Shown here: positions 8,438 through 16,494 of the stretch, one piece after another
Layout of the letters: every line of letters starts with the position of its first letter
Position numbering within the stretch: the stretch's first letter is position 1
From: Symbiodinium natans
Lineage: Eukaryota; Sar; Dinophyceae; Suessiales; Symbiodiniaceae
DNA length: 32,500 nt
Assembly: GCA_905221605.1 (NCBI GenBank)
Contig: CAJNDS010002463.1
Coordinates: forward strand, 292,501-325,000
Direction of reading: 5' to 3'
Position numbers and translations under genes: made by a program
The notes under the pieces: generated by a model
Databases searched by the model: none
Told to the model about the DNA's origin: nothing
What the model saw: only the letters and a program-made list of their open reading frames with translations

Positions 8438-9545
8438 GCTCGAAGGCCCTGGCATGGGCCTCTGACAGAGCGCAGTTCACCGTCCTGGCCACTCTGCCTC
8501 CCGACCCGAGGCTGCTCCCTAACCCCTAAACCCTAAACCCGAGACCCTAAACCCTAAACCCTAAACCCTAAACCCTAAACCCTAAACCCTGAACCCCAAA
8601 CCCTAAACCCTGAACCCTAAAACCTAAACCCTAAACCCTAAACCCTAAACCCTAAACACTAACCCTAAGCCCTGAGACCCCTGAGCCCCTCAGCCCGAAA
8701 CCTGCAATCCCTAAACTGGGCGCTTTGAGTGTTCGAGGGTTTGCGCTGTCCCTAGGAAGTTCTGGGTTGGCTATTGGGTTTAGGGTTTAGGGTTTAGGGT
8801 TTAGGTTTTAGGGTTCAGGGTTTAGGGTTTTTTTGGGGTTTTGTGGGGCCCGAGGTTTAGGCTTCAAGGGTTGTGGAGTTCTATGAGGATCCCGGCATTC
8901 AGGGCAAGTTATACTTCTACATAGGTTTGTCCGCGTACATCCCTACGTATAACTAACTAAACCCTAACCCTAAACCCTAAACCCTAAACCGTAAACCCTA
9001 AACCCTAAACCCTAAACCCTAAACCCTAAACCCTAAACCCTAAACCCTAAACCCTAAACCCTAAACCCTAAACCCTAAACCCTAGACCCCATGAACCTCA
9101 TGTATTTAGCAGCCCCAGCCCGAAACCCTTCATGCCCTACTCCGAGGTTCAAGGGTGCTTGTACTGTAGGTCGGCTGGTGCCCTAAATACGGTTATAGCC
9201 ATAGTTGCCCTACTTCTAGCCCTGCTTGTAAGTACCCATGAGCTTCCAAACAGAATTGAGTCTTCAGGCCCTGCAAGCCCCATAGTTAAGCCCAAGAAAG
9301 GGGTTCGGGGAGGGTTGCTCTCAGGGCGCGCCCACGACAGAAGGCGTATTGTAACAGGGAACCCCCTAAACCCCGAGCCCCAGCAGTTGTGTCCTTGTGC
9401 ACTCTCGCTCTGCGACTGCGAAACCATGCCGGCGCCGAATTTCGCTGACGCATCAACACCAGGCGCGAGGCGTTGCCCTAACCGCGACACGTGCGGCGGG
9501 TGGTGCCGGCGCCGCAGCGCGGTTTGTGCCAGCAGTTGGACTTAG
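8438..9545 (+). CDS. Four-exon chain, unknown function
   Basis: The exons are 8438-8510, 8694-8777, 9113-9146 and 9261-9545, all in matching phase. The first reads SKALAWASDRAQFTVLATL and ends at a GC donor; the second reads PKPAIPKLGALSVRGFALSL and ends at GTTTAGGG; the third reads PSPKPFMPYSE. The introns are telomere arrays: 8511-8693 C-rich, and 8778-9112 with a G-array start and C-array end. The last intron (9147-9260) is a family B element of 114 bp, a multiple of three, so the ORF from ATG 9132 to TAG 9543-9545 also reads through it unspliced. The hydrophobic stretch seen in that unspliced form comes from the element. The C-terminal part is cysteine-rich. I recognise no family. Confidence 0.45.
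8518..8672 (-). repeat. CCCTAAA array filling a GC-AG intron
   Basis: The intron 8511-8693 starts GCTGCTCCC and consists almost wholly of CCCTAAA units, with CCCTGAA and CCCCAAA variants. Confidence 0.93.
8778..8830 (+). repeat. TTTAGGG array at donor 8778
   Basis: GTTTAGGG starts exactly at the exon end. The array degenerates after six units. Confidence 0.93.
8957..9087 (-). repeat. CCCTAAA array upstream of acceptor 9112
   Basis: About 18 units, nearly perfect. Complementary to the array at 8778-8830 in the same proposed intron. Confidence 0.97.
9147..9260 (+). mobile_element. Family B element, introner-like
   Basis: GAGGTTCAAGGGTGCTT pairs imperfectly with the right arm CCCATGAGCTTCC. 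CATAGTTGCCCTACTT (9200-9215) is identical to 5527-5542. It starts right after GAG at 9146 and is followed by acceptor-like AAACAG and TTGAG. Confidence 0.65.
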
Positions 9546-9732
9546 CCGTGTACTCACTGCGACGTTTTGGGAGGCATCATCGTGTGTAGTTTTCCTGCTC
9601 CTTGGTGTTCTCCTGTTGGCGCGCCCCTCGCGGCGCAGCAAGTCCATCACAAGCAACAAGCCTTAGCAGTGTACTCACTGCAGCTCGTGGCAGACATCTT
9701 GCGTGCAGTTCTCTGCTCCTTGGTTTTGCCTC
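9542..9732 (+). repeat. Diverged 121-bp tandem duplication
   Basis: TTAGCCGTGTACTCACTGC at 9542 and TTAGCAGTGTACTCACTGC at 9663 begin two related blocks, each ending in CTGCTCCTTGGT. In different frames both blocks translate to similar peptides (RVLTAT...LLLGV and SVLTAA...LLLGF), hinting at a duplicated exon. Frames over 9397-9811 stay open but I cannot fix splice sites. Confidence 0.6.
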
Positions 9733-9821
9733 GACTGCTGGAGGGTTGACAAGGCAGCTCCCCCCGAAACAAGAGCCTGGGCCGGGGCGCTCCTGGCCTC
9801 CTCGCTCTTGACCTCCTCGCC

Positions 9822-9900
9822 CTAAACCCTAAACCCTAAACCCTAAACCCTAAACCCTAAACCCTAAACCCTAAACCCTAAACCCTAAACCCTAAACCCT
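9822..9900 (-). repeat. CCCTAAA array
   Basis: About 11 perfect units. Confidence 0.96.
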
Positions 9901-10013
9901 GAAAGAGCACCCGGGGCTGTCGTTGACCGCATCTGCCAACAAAATCGATAAGCTGATGAGAAAACAGAAAAACCCCGCAGCTACCCAACTTTATTCCTTC
10001 TCGGATTTCGACT

Positions 10014-10074
10014 TAACCCTAAACCCTAAACCCTAAACTCTTACTAAACCCTAAACAACCCTAAACCCTAAAGT
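10014..10074 (-). repeat. Short irregular CCCTAAA array
   Basis: Pure and shortened units directly upstream of the acceptor of exon 10082-10174. Confidence 0.88.
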
Positions 10075-10081
10075 TCTCAAG

Positions 10082-10174
10082 ACCGTGAGGGCTCGGTAGC
10101 GACTTCCGATGCGAATGTTCAGGAGCAGCGTCGAGACGGCTGGTGCAGCGGCCTCAGCGTACACGGAGTTCGAG
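10082..10174 (+). CDS. Exon candidate, polar
   Basis: The acceptor is TTCTCAAG and the donor GTGTCG after CGAG. The open frame (2 nt, 30 codons, 1 nt) includes REGSVATSDANVQEQRRDGW. C-array before, weak G-array (10190-10225) after. Not recognised. Confidence 0.42.
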
Positions 10175-10444
10175 GTGTCGAGGCTTTAGGGGTTTCAGGG
10201 CTTAGGGTTTAGGGTCTAGGGGTTTCAGGATCTCGGAGTAATGGGGTTTCAAGGATGTCTGCGGGGGGGGGGGGGGGGTTGGAATTGAGGGGTTTTTGGG
10301 CGGCGGGCTTGCTGCTTTCAGGGGTCCCAGGGTTCACAGGCAACTTGCTGCGAGGGTCTTAAGGAGTAGCGCTGGTACCTGAGGGTCCTTTGCTTTTGGA
10401 ACTTGCTTCGAGTATGCGTTATTGACTGGCTTGGTCTCAATTTC
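10175..10444. other. Intron-like spacer with poly-G
   Basis: Starts with TTTCAGGG/TTTAGGG words. A 16-bp G run lies at 10263-10278. The rest is unique with no supported exon. Confidence 0.45.
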
Positions 10445-10530
10445 CTAAACCCTAAACCCTAAACCCTAAACCCTAAACCCTAAACCCTAAACCCTACACC
10501 CTAAACCCTAAACCCTAAACCCTAAACCTT
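10445..10530 (-). repeat. CCCTAAA array
   Basis: About 12 units with one CCCTACA variant. Confidence 0.95.
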
Positions 10531-11020
10531 AAATCCATATCTGGACACTGGGATCTCTGGGTTCGTCAACACGATTCCACGGGCTACCATGGCTCTGATA
10601 TTGAAACACCCAACACCACGATTCCCTTAAGTTTTTTGAGCCCAAACCCATGGTCTGGGTAGGCTTTTGGGATATTTTGCAACTTCCCTTGTTGGGTTTA
10701 AGAGGATCATTTTTAGGAACATTGTTCAGAGGGTTTTAGGGCCATCCTAGTGGCTCTTTCTAAGTATAAAAGCCCTCCCCCACCCTCCAACACAAACCAC
10801 CAGGGTTCGTCTCACAGCCTAAGCCCTGTGACCCACACCCCCCCGCCACCCGATACAATAAAGTCCCTTACGGTCCCTTTATAATTCTACTACAATGACC
10901 CCCCCCAAACCCTATTCTAAGGCCCCTATATTAAACTGTTAAGCCTCAGCTGGTGTGGAGTCTTTTTGCTGGAGGCAGGTGTGCCTCTGTCGAAGGGAAT
11001 ATCTTGGGGAAGAGTGAGAC
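10531..11020. other. Unique spacer
   Basis: No array and no exon I can support. CCACC-rich and AT-rich segments alternate. AATAAA occurs at about 10857-10862 and could be chance. Confidence 0.45.
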
Positions 11021-11318
11021 CCTAAACCCTAAACCCTAAACCTAAACCCCTAAACCCTAAACCCTAAACCCTAAACCCTAAACCCTAAACCCTAAACCCT
11101 AAACCCTAAACCCTAAACCCTAAACCCTAAACCCTAAACCCTAAACCTAACCCTAAACCCTAAACCCTAAACCCTAAACCCTAAACCCTAAACCCTAAAC
11201 CCTAAACCCTAAACCCCCAAACCCTAAACCCTAAACCCTAAACCCTAAACCCCAAACCCTAAACCCTAAACCCTAACCCCTAAACCCCTAAACCCTAAAC
11301 CCTAACCCCTAAACCGTT
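11021..11318 (-). repeat. Long CCCTAAA array
   Basis: About 40 units with few variants. Ends in AAACCGTTTCAG, an ideal acceptor for the exon at 11323. Confidence 0.97.
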
Positions 11319-11322
11319 TCAG

Positions 11323-11535
11323 GATTTAGGGTCGGGGAATCAGGGGGTCTCCGGGGCTCGGCTTGGGATGTTCCCCCTCACACTAGCAGTCCTAAGTAGG
11401 GATTTTTCATAGGGGGTTACGATGAATCCGATTAAGGACTTCGTATTTGGGTTTAGGGTATAGGGTATAGGGTATAGGGTTTAGGGTTTAGGGTTTAGGG
11501 TTTAGGGTTTAGGGGTAACATCCCAAGGCTCGGCG
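11323..11535 (+). CDS. Small exon interrupted by a family A element
   Basis: The exon starts after GTTTCAG (11322) and reads DLGSGNQGVSGAR. At 11355 it is interrupted by the family A element with its duplication GGCTCGGC. Without the element the sequence runs GGCTCGGCG and then GTTTAGG, a normal donor into a G-rich stretch. Removing 11356-11527 as an intron (starts GC, ends AAG) restores the uninterrupted exon exactly. Whether the element is spliced or simply disrupts the exon cannot be told from sequence. Confidence 0.4.
11363..11526 (+). mobile_element. Family A element with 8-bp TSD and internal TTTAGGG array
   Basis: The ends are TTGGGATGTTCCCC and GGGGTAACATCCCAA. The flanking 8-mers at 11355-11362 and 11527-11534 are identical (GGCTCGGC). 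The left half matches the family (CACTAGCAGTCCTAAGTAGGG). From about 11445 to 11515 the family sequence is replaced by TTTAGGG and TATAGGG units, joining the right end at the place where other copies read TTTCAGGGGG or similar. The 8-bp duplication resembles hAT-type insertion, but no transposase is present. Confidence 0.88.
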
Positions 11536-11694
11536 GTTTAGGCGTTTAGGGATTGAGCGTTTCGGCCTTGCCTAGGCACGCGAGCGTGGGACGGTACAAC
11601 TCGCCGCCCTGGATGGTTCCATGCCCTTCGAGACAAGGCGTGGGATTGCCTTGGGAACTCTCGGGGTGTAGGGTTTAGGATTAGGAGGGTTACA

Positions 11695-11768
11695 GGTCAA
11701 GTAGGGTAACTGTGGCTCTAACCTAATTTAGGGAACCAGGAACCCTACTGATAAGTACCCATGAACGC
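11695..11768 (-). mobile_element. Partial family B end
   Basis: GATAAGTACCCATGAACGCC matches the right arm of family B; GTCAAGTAGGG occurs at the left. No full inverted pair remains. Confidence 0.4.
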
Positions 11769-12029
11769 CTAAACCTTAAAACGCCAATCCACAACGCGGA
11801 TTGGGCCTGTGATGAGAGTGGTTGTTCGCTTTCTTAACTCTATGGCTGCTTTTCTGGCATAGAATTCAGGAACTTTGCCCAAACTCGCCTTATGGTGAAA
11901 AGACCACCTGCCAAACAAAAGATGTTGCCACGAATGGGCAGTATGCAGCCGTGTGCACCACAGTTGTGTGTCGTTCATTGTTTTGTCGTTAGATGCACAT
12001 GACCACACAAACCCTAACCCCAAGTGCAA
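11769..12029 (-). CDS. Minus-strand open frame, unknown
   Basis: An 86-codon frame whose first ATG is at 11978-11976 (69 residues from there). The C-terminal part, for example LGKVPEFYARKAAIELRKRT, is rich in charged residues and unlike the flanking repeats. A GGCAG acceptor-like site lies inside. Opposite in strand to the other genes. No family recognised. Confidence 0.3.
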   Translation of the reverse strand: MHLGLGFVWSCASNDKTMNDTQLWCTRLHTAHSWQHLLFGRWSFHHKASLGKVPEFYARKAAIELRKRTTTLITGPIRVVDWRFKV

Positions 12030-12048
12030 GAAGCTCTATCAGCCAATC

Positions 12049-12256
12049 CCTAAACCCTAAACCCTAAACCCTAAACCCTAAACCCTAAACCCTAAACCCT
12101 AAACCCCCAAACCCCCAAACCCTAAACCCTAAACCCTAAACCCTAAACCCTAAACTCTAAACCCTAAACCCTAAACCCTAAACCCCAAACCCCAAACCCT
12201 AAACCCCAAACCCTAAACCCTAAACCCCAAACCCCAAACCCTAAACCCTAAACCCT
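12049..12256 (-). repeat. CCCTAAA array with CCCCAAA variants
   Basis: About 28 units. The CCCCAAA variants cluster at 12105-12120 and 12180-12240. Confidence 0.96.
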
Positions 12257-12292
12257 ATAAAATCCCTGAGAGCCCCAAAAACTGCCTGCAAG

Positions 12293-12410
12293 AGTTCGCC
12301 TCCAGGGGGCCTCCCGCGTGCCCACGCCGCGTGCCAACCTCCTGGCTTCCGGTGCGTGCCCCTCAGACACCAGACGAGGCCGGACTCTCCGAGCTTTTTT
12401 TGCATTTAGG
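12293..12410 (+). CDS. Exon candidate between opposite arrays
   Basis: The acceptor is CTGCAAG and the donor GTTTAGGG at 12411. The open frame begins FASRGPPACPRRVPTSWLPV and ends with TPDEAGLSELFLHL. An internal GTGCGT donor is an alternative. Not recognised. Confidence 0.42.
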
Positions 12411-12490
12411 GTTTAGGGTTTAGGGTTTAGGGTTTAGGGTTTAGGGTTTAGGGTTTAGGGTTTAGGGTTTAGGGTTTAGGGTTTAGGGTT
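12411..12490 (+). repeat. TTTAGGG array at a donor
   Basis: About 12 perfect units starting GTTTAGGG. Inverted to 12049-12256 across a 154-bp island. Confidence 0.97.
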
Positions 12491-12556
12491 TTTGGGCTCA
12501 TTGAGTTGAGGGTTGTGGGGTGTAGGGCGTGGATGTTTGGGCTTCAAGGCCTGAAG

Positions 12557-12752
12557 GCCAAAGCAGATGAGTCGACAAGCCCCCCCCCCCCCGCCCCCCC
12601 CCCCCCCCCCCCCCCCTCCCCCCCCCCCCGCCCCCCCCCCCCCCCCCCGCCCCGCCCCCCCCCCCCCCCCCCCCCGCCCCCCCCACCCCGCCCCCCCACC
12701 CCCCAAGAACGGAAACCCCGAAGTTGAAGCCCTAAACTCCAATCAACTCTAA
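12557..12752 (+). CDS. Possible proline-rich exon over poly-C
   Basis: After CTGAAG, a frame reads AKADESTS and then runs into prolines. In another frame the poly-C exits into KNGNPEVEALNSNQL and a TAA stop at 12750-12752. The poly-C tract (about 12581-12704, with single G, T or A interruptions) changes frame with length, so a homopolymer error would join the two. Poly-C may equally be simple non-coding repeat. Confidence 0.28.
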
Positions 12753-12767
12753 GCCCTAAGCCTCAAG

Positions 12768-13075
12768 CCCTAAACCCTAAACCCTAAACCCTAAACCCTA
12801 AACCCTAAACCCTCAACACAACCCTAACCCTAAGCGACTCAGGGTTTTCGAGTCGCCCCCCCCTCCCCCCCCAGCACGCAGGTCTCAGTCCTCGCTGCCT
12901 GTGCCGGCGCGTGGGGCGGACGCCACCCGCCACAAGCACTACCCCTAGCCCCTAACCCCCAAACCCTAAACCCAAAACCCTAAACCTCAAGCCTGGCCAC
13001 TAAACCCAAAGCCCTAAGCCCTAAGCCCTAAACCCTGAACCTAAGTTCCAAAGTCAGAAGCCCTGAGCTCTAAAT
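12768..13075 (-). repeat. CCCTAAA array, then degenerate copies
   Basis: Pure units to about 12810, then C-rich spacer, then mixed CCCTAAG, CCCAAAA and CCTGAAC words from 12955. Confidence 0.75.
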
Positions 13076-13984
13076 CCCTCAGCTCGACAGGGAGTTTTTT
13101 CCAGCGGGGGAGTGCAGGCTGCATCAGACGGACACCTCACCTTTGTGGTGCTTTACTGTAACTTTAGATCTTTAGCCTTTTTGGGTTTATTGGGTTTCTG
13201 AATAAGGCAGCTAAAAAGTTAATTTATAGCTACCCTTCTGAGTGCAGCCAAGTCACAGCCCGCCCCATAAACCCAAACCCAACATCAATGGAATCTAGGG
13301 TTGACAGCAAGAGTAGGGTTCCTAGCGATAATCATCATGATGTTCCCTTTTCTTCACATGGTTCATATACTTCTTCTGGTGACAGCTTCCTTGTCCTCAT
13401 TCCCATTCCTCTTCTCAGTTATGGTAGTGTTGGCGTCCCCTTATCGACGATGCGCTCTGGTGGAACACGCGAGGACATGTATCAGCCGCGAGATGCACAT
13501 GATCCTATCTTTAGGATGGCATGGGTGGCGACTGTCCCTCCAGGATTTATCCAATGGACGTGTCCTGGGGCGTAGGATGCGATATGCAATGCATTCCATC
13601 CGGTAGCAAGGCTTTCTGCAACGAAATGCTTGGCCGGATCATCAGATGACAGCGATTTTTCGCTGAACGGTTAGCCATCTAGGTTGGCCGACAAGTGGAT
13701 GGGATCACTCCTCTGCTCAAGGCCTAATCAGGAGGTTAGTCCCCGGCTTGGACACCCTTGTTTGCATGCTCCGATGCTGGCAGTTGCTCACAACCATTGC
13801 CTATTGCTGTTGCCATTGTTAGTTATTTTTTCATCTTTTCTAAGCTATAGTTTTCGCCGTTGTTATAGACATTGCTATTGTTATGGCAACTGTTGTTGTT
13901 AGCATGGGTTTTACTTGCAACTTATAAAGCAGCAACCGTAGACGTGAACCCTACGCCCCTGAACCCCAAAGCACCTAGAACATA
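13076..13984. other. Repeat-poor block of about 900 bp
   Basis: One of the longest stretches without telomere-like repeats. It contains the frames at 13288-13575 and an imperfect GYTATTGTT-type triplet/hexamer repeat at about 13800-13900, which gives poly-Cys/Leu-like translations that I do not treat as a gene. Confidence 0.5.
13288..13575 (+). CDS. Open frame of 95 codons, unknown
   Basis: ATG to TAG. The product is hydrophilic at first (MESRVDSKSRVPSDNHHDVP), then has a short hydrophobic patch, then YQPRDAHDPIFRMAW. A second frame over the same bases (13301-13606) gives two strongly hydrophobic stretches. The two compete. No motif, no splice context. It could be the only single-exon gene here, or chance in a repeat-poor block. 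Confidence 0.27.
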   Translation: MESRVDSKSRVPSDNHHDVPFSSHGSYTSSGDSFLVLIPIPLLSYGSVGVPLSTMRSGGTREDMYQPRDAHDPIFRMAWVATVPPGFIQWTCPGA

Positions 13985-14510
13985 GACTCTAAACCCTAAA
14001 CCCTCAACCCTGAACCCATACCCTAAACCCTAAGCCCTAAACCCTAAACACCAGAACCTTAAAGCCTTAAAGACCATAAGCCCAGTGGGAGAGCATGTCT
14101 CTTCGGGGTACTACACGCCGAGGAAGCCTCAACTCTTGGCCCCTAAAATGCCTAATCGCAACTTCATGGAGCCCAAAACCTAAGCCCAAAACCTAAACCC
14201 CTAAACCCCTAAACCCCAAAATCCCTAAACCCCTAAACCCCTAAACCCCTAAACCCCTAAACCCCTAAACACCTAAACCCCTAAACCCCTAAACCCCTAA
14301 ACCCCTAAACACCTAAACCCCTAAACCCCTAAACCCCTAAATCCCTAAACCCCTAAACCCCTAAACCCCTAAACCCCTAAACCCCTAAACCCCAAAACCC
14401 CAAAACCCCTAAACTCCTAAACCCCTAAACCCCTAAACCCCTAAACCCTAATCCCCGAAACCCTAAACCCTAAACCCTAAACCTAATCGCTAAACCCTAG
14501 ACCCTGAGTC
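13985..14510 (-). repeat. CCCCTAAA (8-bp) array with 7-bp ends
   Basis: Short 7-bp block at 13985-14055, unique DNA, then a long run of 8-bp CCCCTAAA (about 14195-14450), then 7-bp units again. The 8-bp unit is homogenised over some 250 bp. Confidence 0.92.
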
Positions 14511-14525
14511 TCTTGAAGACCCCAG

Positions 14526-15144
14526 CGGTAAACACCTTTGCCGCTCTGGGCCCATGTGGGCCTATAGCTATTTGAGTGTGTGCTGGGGTTTAGGGTTTAG
14601 GGTTTAGGGTTTAGGGTTTAGGGTCTAGGGTCTAGGGTTTAGGTTATTTTGGTTCAGGGTATTTTGGTTTAGGGTTCCTACTTTCAGGGTTTAGGGTTTA
14701 GGGGTGTTGGTCCGACTTTCAGGGTTCAGGGGTGTAGGTTTTCAGTTAGGTAGGGTTCAAGTCCAAAATCGAGGTTTAGGGGATTGGAGGGCAAGGGTCG
14801 TAGGACTCTGAAGTCCTTCTGAGGGTTTAGGGTTTAGGGTCCGACATTTCGGGTTCAGGGGTGTAGGGTTTCAGTTTAGGTAGGGTTAAGGCTAAGTGCA
14901 AGCCTTAGGGGATTGGAGCGCAAGGGTCGGAACTTAGGGCTCTGTAGGCCTTCAGTGGCCTTGTGGGGGTGTGGGGTTTCGGGTTTAGGGTTTAGGGTTT
15001 GGGGTTTGGGGTTTAGGGTTTAGGGTTTGGGTTTTAGGGTTTAGGGTTGAGGGTTTAGGGGTTTAGGGCTGTGAGGTATGCTGGCGCTTCGCCCGTCTAT
15101 CGGGGCCGACGACGAGCTCTGGCCCCTGTCGCTTCGCATGCAAG
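14526..15144 (+). CDS. Two-exon chain, unknown function
   Basis: The exons are 14526-14587 and 15076-15144. The first starts after GACCCCAG, reads GKHLCRSGPMWAYSYLSVCW and ends one base later at GTTTAGGG. Its leftover G joins GT at 15076, keeping the frame MLALRPSIGADDELWPLSLR, which ends at the donor GTCAAGG. The intron 14588-15075 is almost entirely G-rich array without a C-rich partner, an exception to the usual arrangement. Not recognised. Confidence 0.42.
14588..15075 (+). repeat. TTTAGGG array with internal duplication
   Basis: Pure units at both ends. In the middle two related 150-bp segments each contain TTTCAGGGTTCAGGGGTGTAGG-like text, GATTGGAG and CAAGGGTCG, indicating a duplication inside the intron. 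Confidence 0.85.
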
Positions 15145-15184
15145 GTCAAGGGCGTTACCGGCTACCCAGAGGGCTATTTATTCC

Positions 15185-15259
15185 TTGGGAGGGATTTTTT
15201 AGGGGGGGGGGTACTACAGTCCCTATTCAGGACTGTTAGTATAAGGGGGAACATCCCAA
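15185..15259 (+). mobile_element. Family A element, 75 bp, near-perfect TSD
   Basis: TTGGGA at the left, CATCCCAA at the right. GGGGGTACTACAGTCCC and AGGACTGTTAGTATAAGGG match the other copies. Flanks TTTATTCC and TTTATACC agree at 7 of 8 positions. Confidence 0.82.
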
Positions 15260-15382
15260 TTTATACCTCTTAATCAAGGAAGACACCTTAAGTTACATTC
15301 CAGGGGCCATTGAAGAAAAATTCCTTATTTAAGGGGTACTTCGTTGAGAGTAGACCCCGATTGGGGATAAAACCTTAAGCTA

Positions 15383-15445
15383 CAAACCCTAAACCCTAAA
15401 ACCTAAACCCTAAACCCTAAACCCTAAGCCCTAAGCCCTAAACCT
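15383..15445 (-). repeat. CCCTAAA array
   Basis: About 8 units including CCCTAAG variants. Confidence 0.93.
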
Positions 15446-15515
15446 AAATATGTTCCCAAAAGTATCTTTTTCCCCTTATTCACACACAGGGACCCTAAAC
15501 GATTCTTGGATTTAG

Positions 15516-15580
15516 ATCAAACTCCCCCCTGGACTTGGAGCTGCATGAGCCCAACTTGCTACAGAAGCTCGCGCAGCAGG
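15516..15580 (+). CDS. Exon candidate with strong acceptors
   Basis: Two acceptors are possible: CTTATTCACACACAG (to 15489) and GATTTAG (to 15515). The donor is GTTTAGGG at 15581. From 15516 the best frame reads SNSPLDLELHEPNLLQKLAQ. The frame in phase with exon 15076-15144 instead reads QTPPWTWSCMSPTCYRSS. So the exon call is firmer than the frame. Confidence 0.42.
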
Positions 15581-15660
15581 GTTTAGGGTTTAGGGTTTAG
15601 GGTTTAGGGTTTAGGCTTTAGGGTTTAGGGTTTAGGGTATAGGGTTTAGGGTTTAGGGTT
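15581..15660 (+). repeat. TTTAGGG array at donor 15581
   Basis: About 11 units starting exactly GTTTAGGG. Confidence 0.97.
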
Positions 15661-15744
15661 TCCCCGACCCCATTCCCGAAGCCTCACCTCCTCGATCTGA
15701 GAGCGCTGGCGTCTTGGAGCCTCAACGTCACACTAGAGAACCTG

Positions 15745-15846
15745 GGCTTTGGAGTACTATACTTTAATACTTTTTTTGGTTCTAGGTTCCCATTATAGCT
15801 ACTTATACAAAAAAGTATATACTTTTTTTTCCAGGGTCTACTCCAA
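15745..15846. mobile_element. AT-rich palindromic element
   Basis: GGAGTACTATAC at about 15750 is mirrored by TACTCC at about 15838-15843. A perfect 20-bp palindrome, AAAAAAGTATATACTTTTTT, occupies 15809-15828. It may be another short inverted-repeat element; no duplication seen. Confidence 0.4.
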
Positions 15847-16217
15847 AGGTGGGACACAAAGCCCCGGCAGTGTTGAGTCCGGGAAGGCGGCAAGCCAGTT
15901 GTGGTTTGCGAGTCTAGGTTAAGGCATGGGATCGATGCAGTTTTTCAAAATCCGTAACCCTAAAACCTGAAGGTATGCCACTGACGATGGAGACGTGCCT
16001 GGGATCTCCGCGGGACCCGTGCGGTACACCCGACGCCTGGCTACCCGAAAACCTGCACGTGTCTATGCACAACTCTTAGCCCTACATGCTAAGCCAAAAC
16101 CCGAAGTTGTAATTCTTTCGTCTTCAAAGACGCGTAGTTGACCCTCGTATACTGCGAGGCCGGATTGGTTCGGGCAGCTTGTCCATGTGAGGTTTTTTGA
16201 AAGTTAGGGATACTGGG

Positions 16218-16264
16218 TTGGGATGTTCCCCCTTATACTAACAGTTAGTATGGGAACATCCCAA
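16218..16264. mobile_element. Minimal family A element, 47 bp, perfect TSD
   Basis: TTGGGATGTTCCC...GGGAACATCCCAA forms an almost complete palindrome with a 4-nt bulge. The identical 8-mers ATACTGGG flank it at 16210-16217 and 16265-16272. This is the cleanest evidence that family A inserts with an 8-bp duplication. Confidence 0.9.
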
Positions 16265-16416
16265 ATACTGGGCATGTATTTCATTTTTTCTCACGTGCGC
16301 GTGTTGGTGTGCGCGTCCAGACATTTGCCAATGGAAACTTCGGTCCATGTTTTCTGTGAACCGGGGAGTTCATATTATAAAACGTGAACTACTACATAAA
16401 TTACACTACAACTATA

Positions 16417-16494
16417 AGTATATATATATGTATATATATATACACATCTTTATTGCATACATACATACATACATACATACGTACATACATGTAT
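16417..16494. repeat. TA-rich and (CATA)n microsatellites
   Basis: TATATATATG-type repeats (about 16417-16442), then CATA tetranucleotides (about 16456-16492). Open frames on both strands cross them and are not supported. Confidence 0.9.

Noticed and set aside
13800-13902. Cys/Leu-rich small protein
   Set aside because: Imperfect triplet repeat gives the composition; no supporting context.
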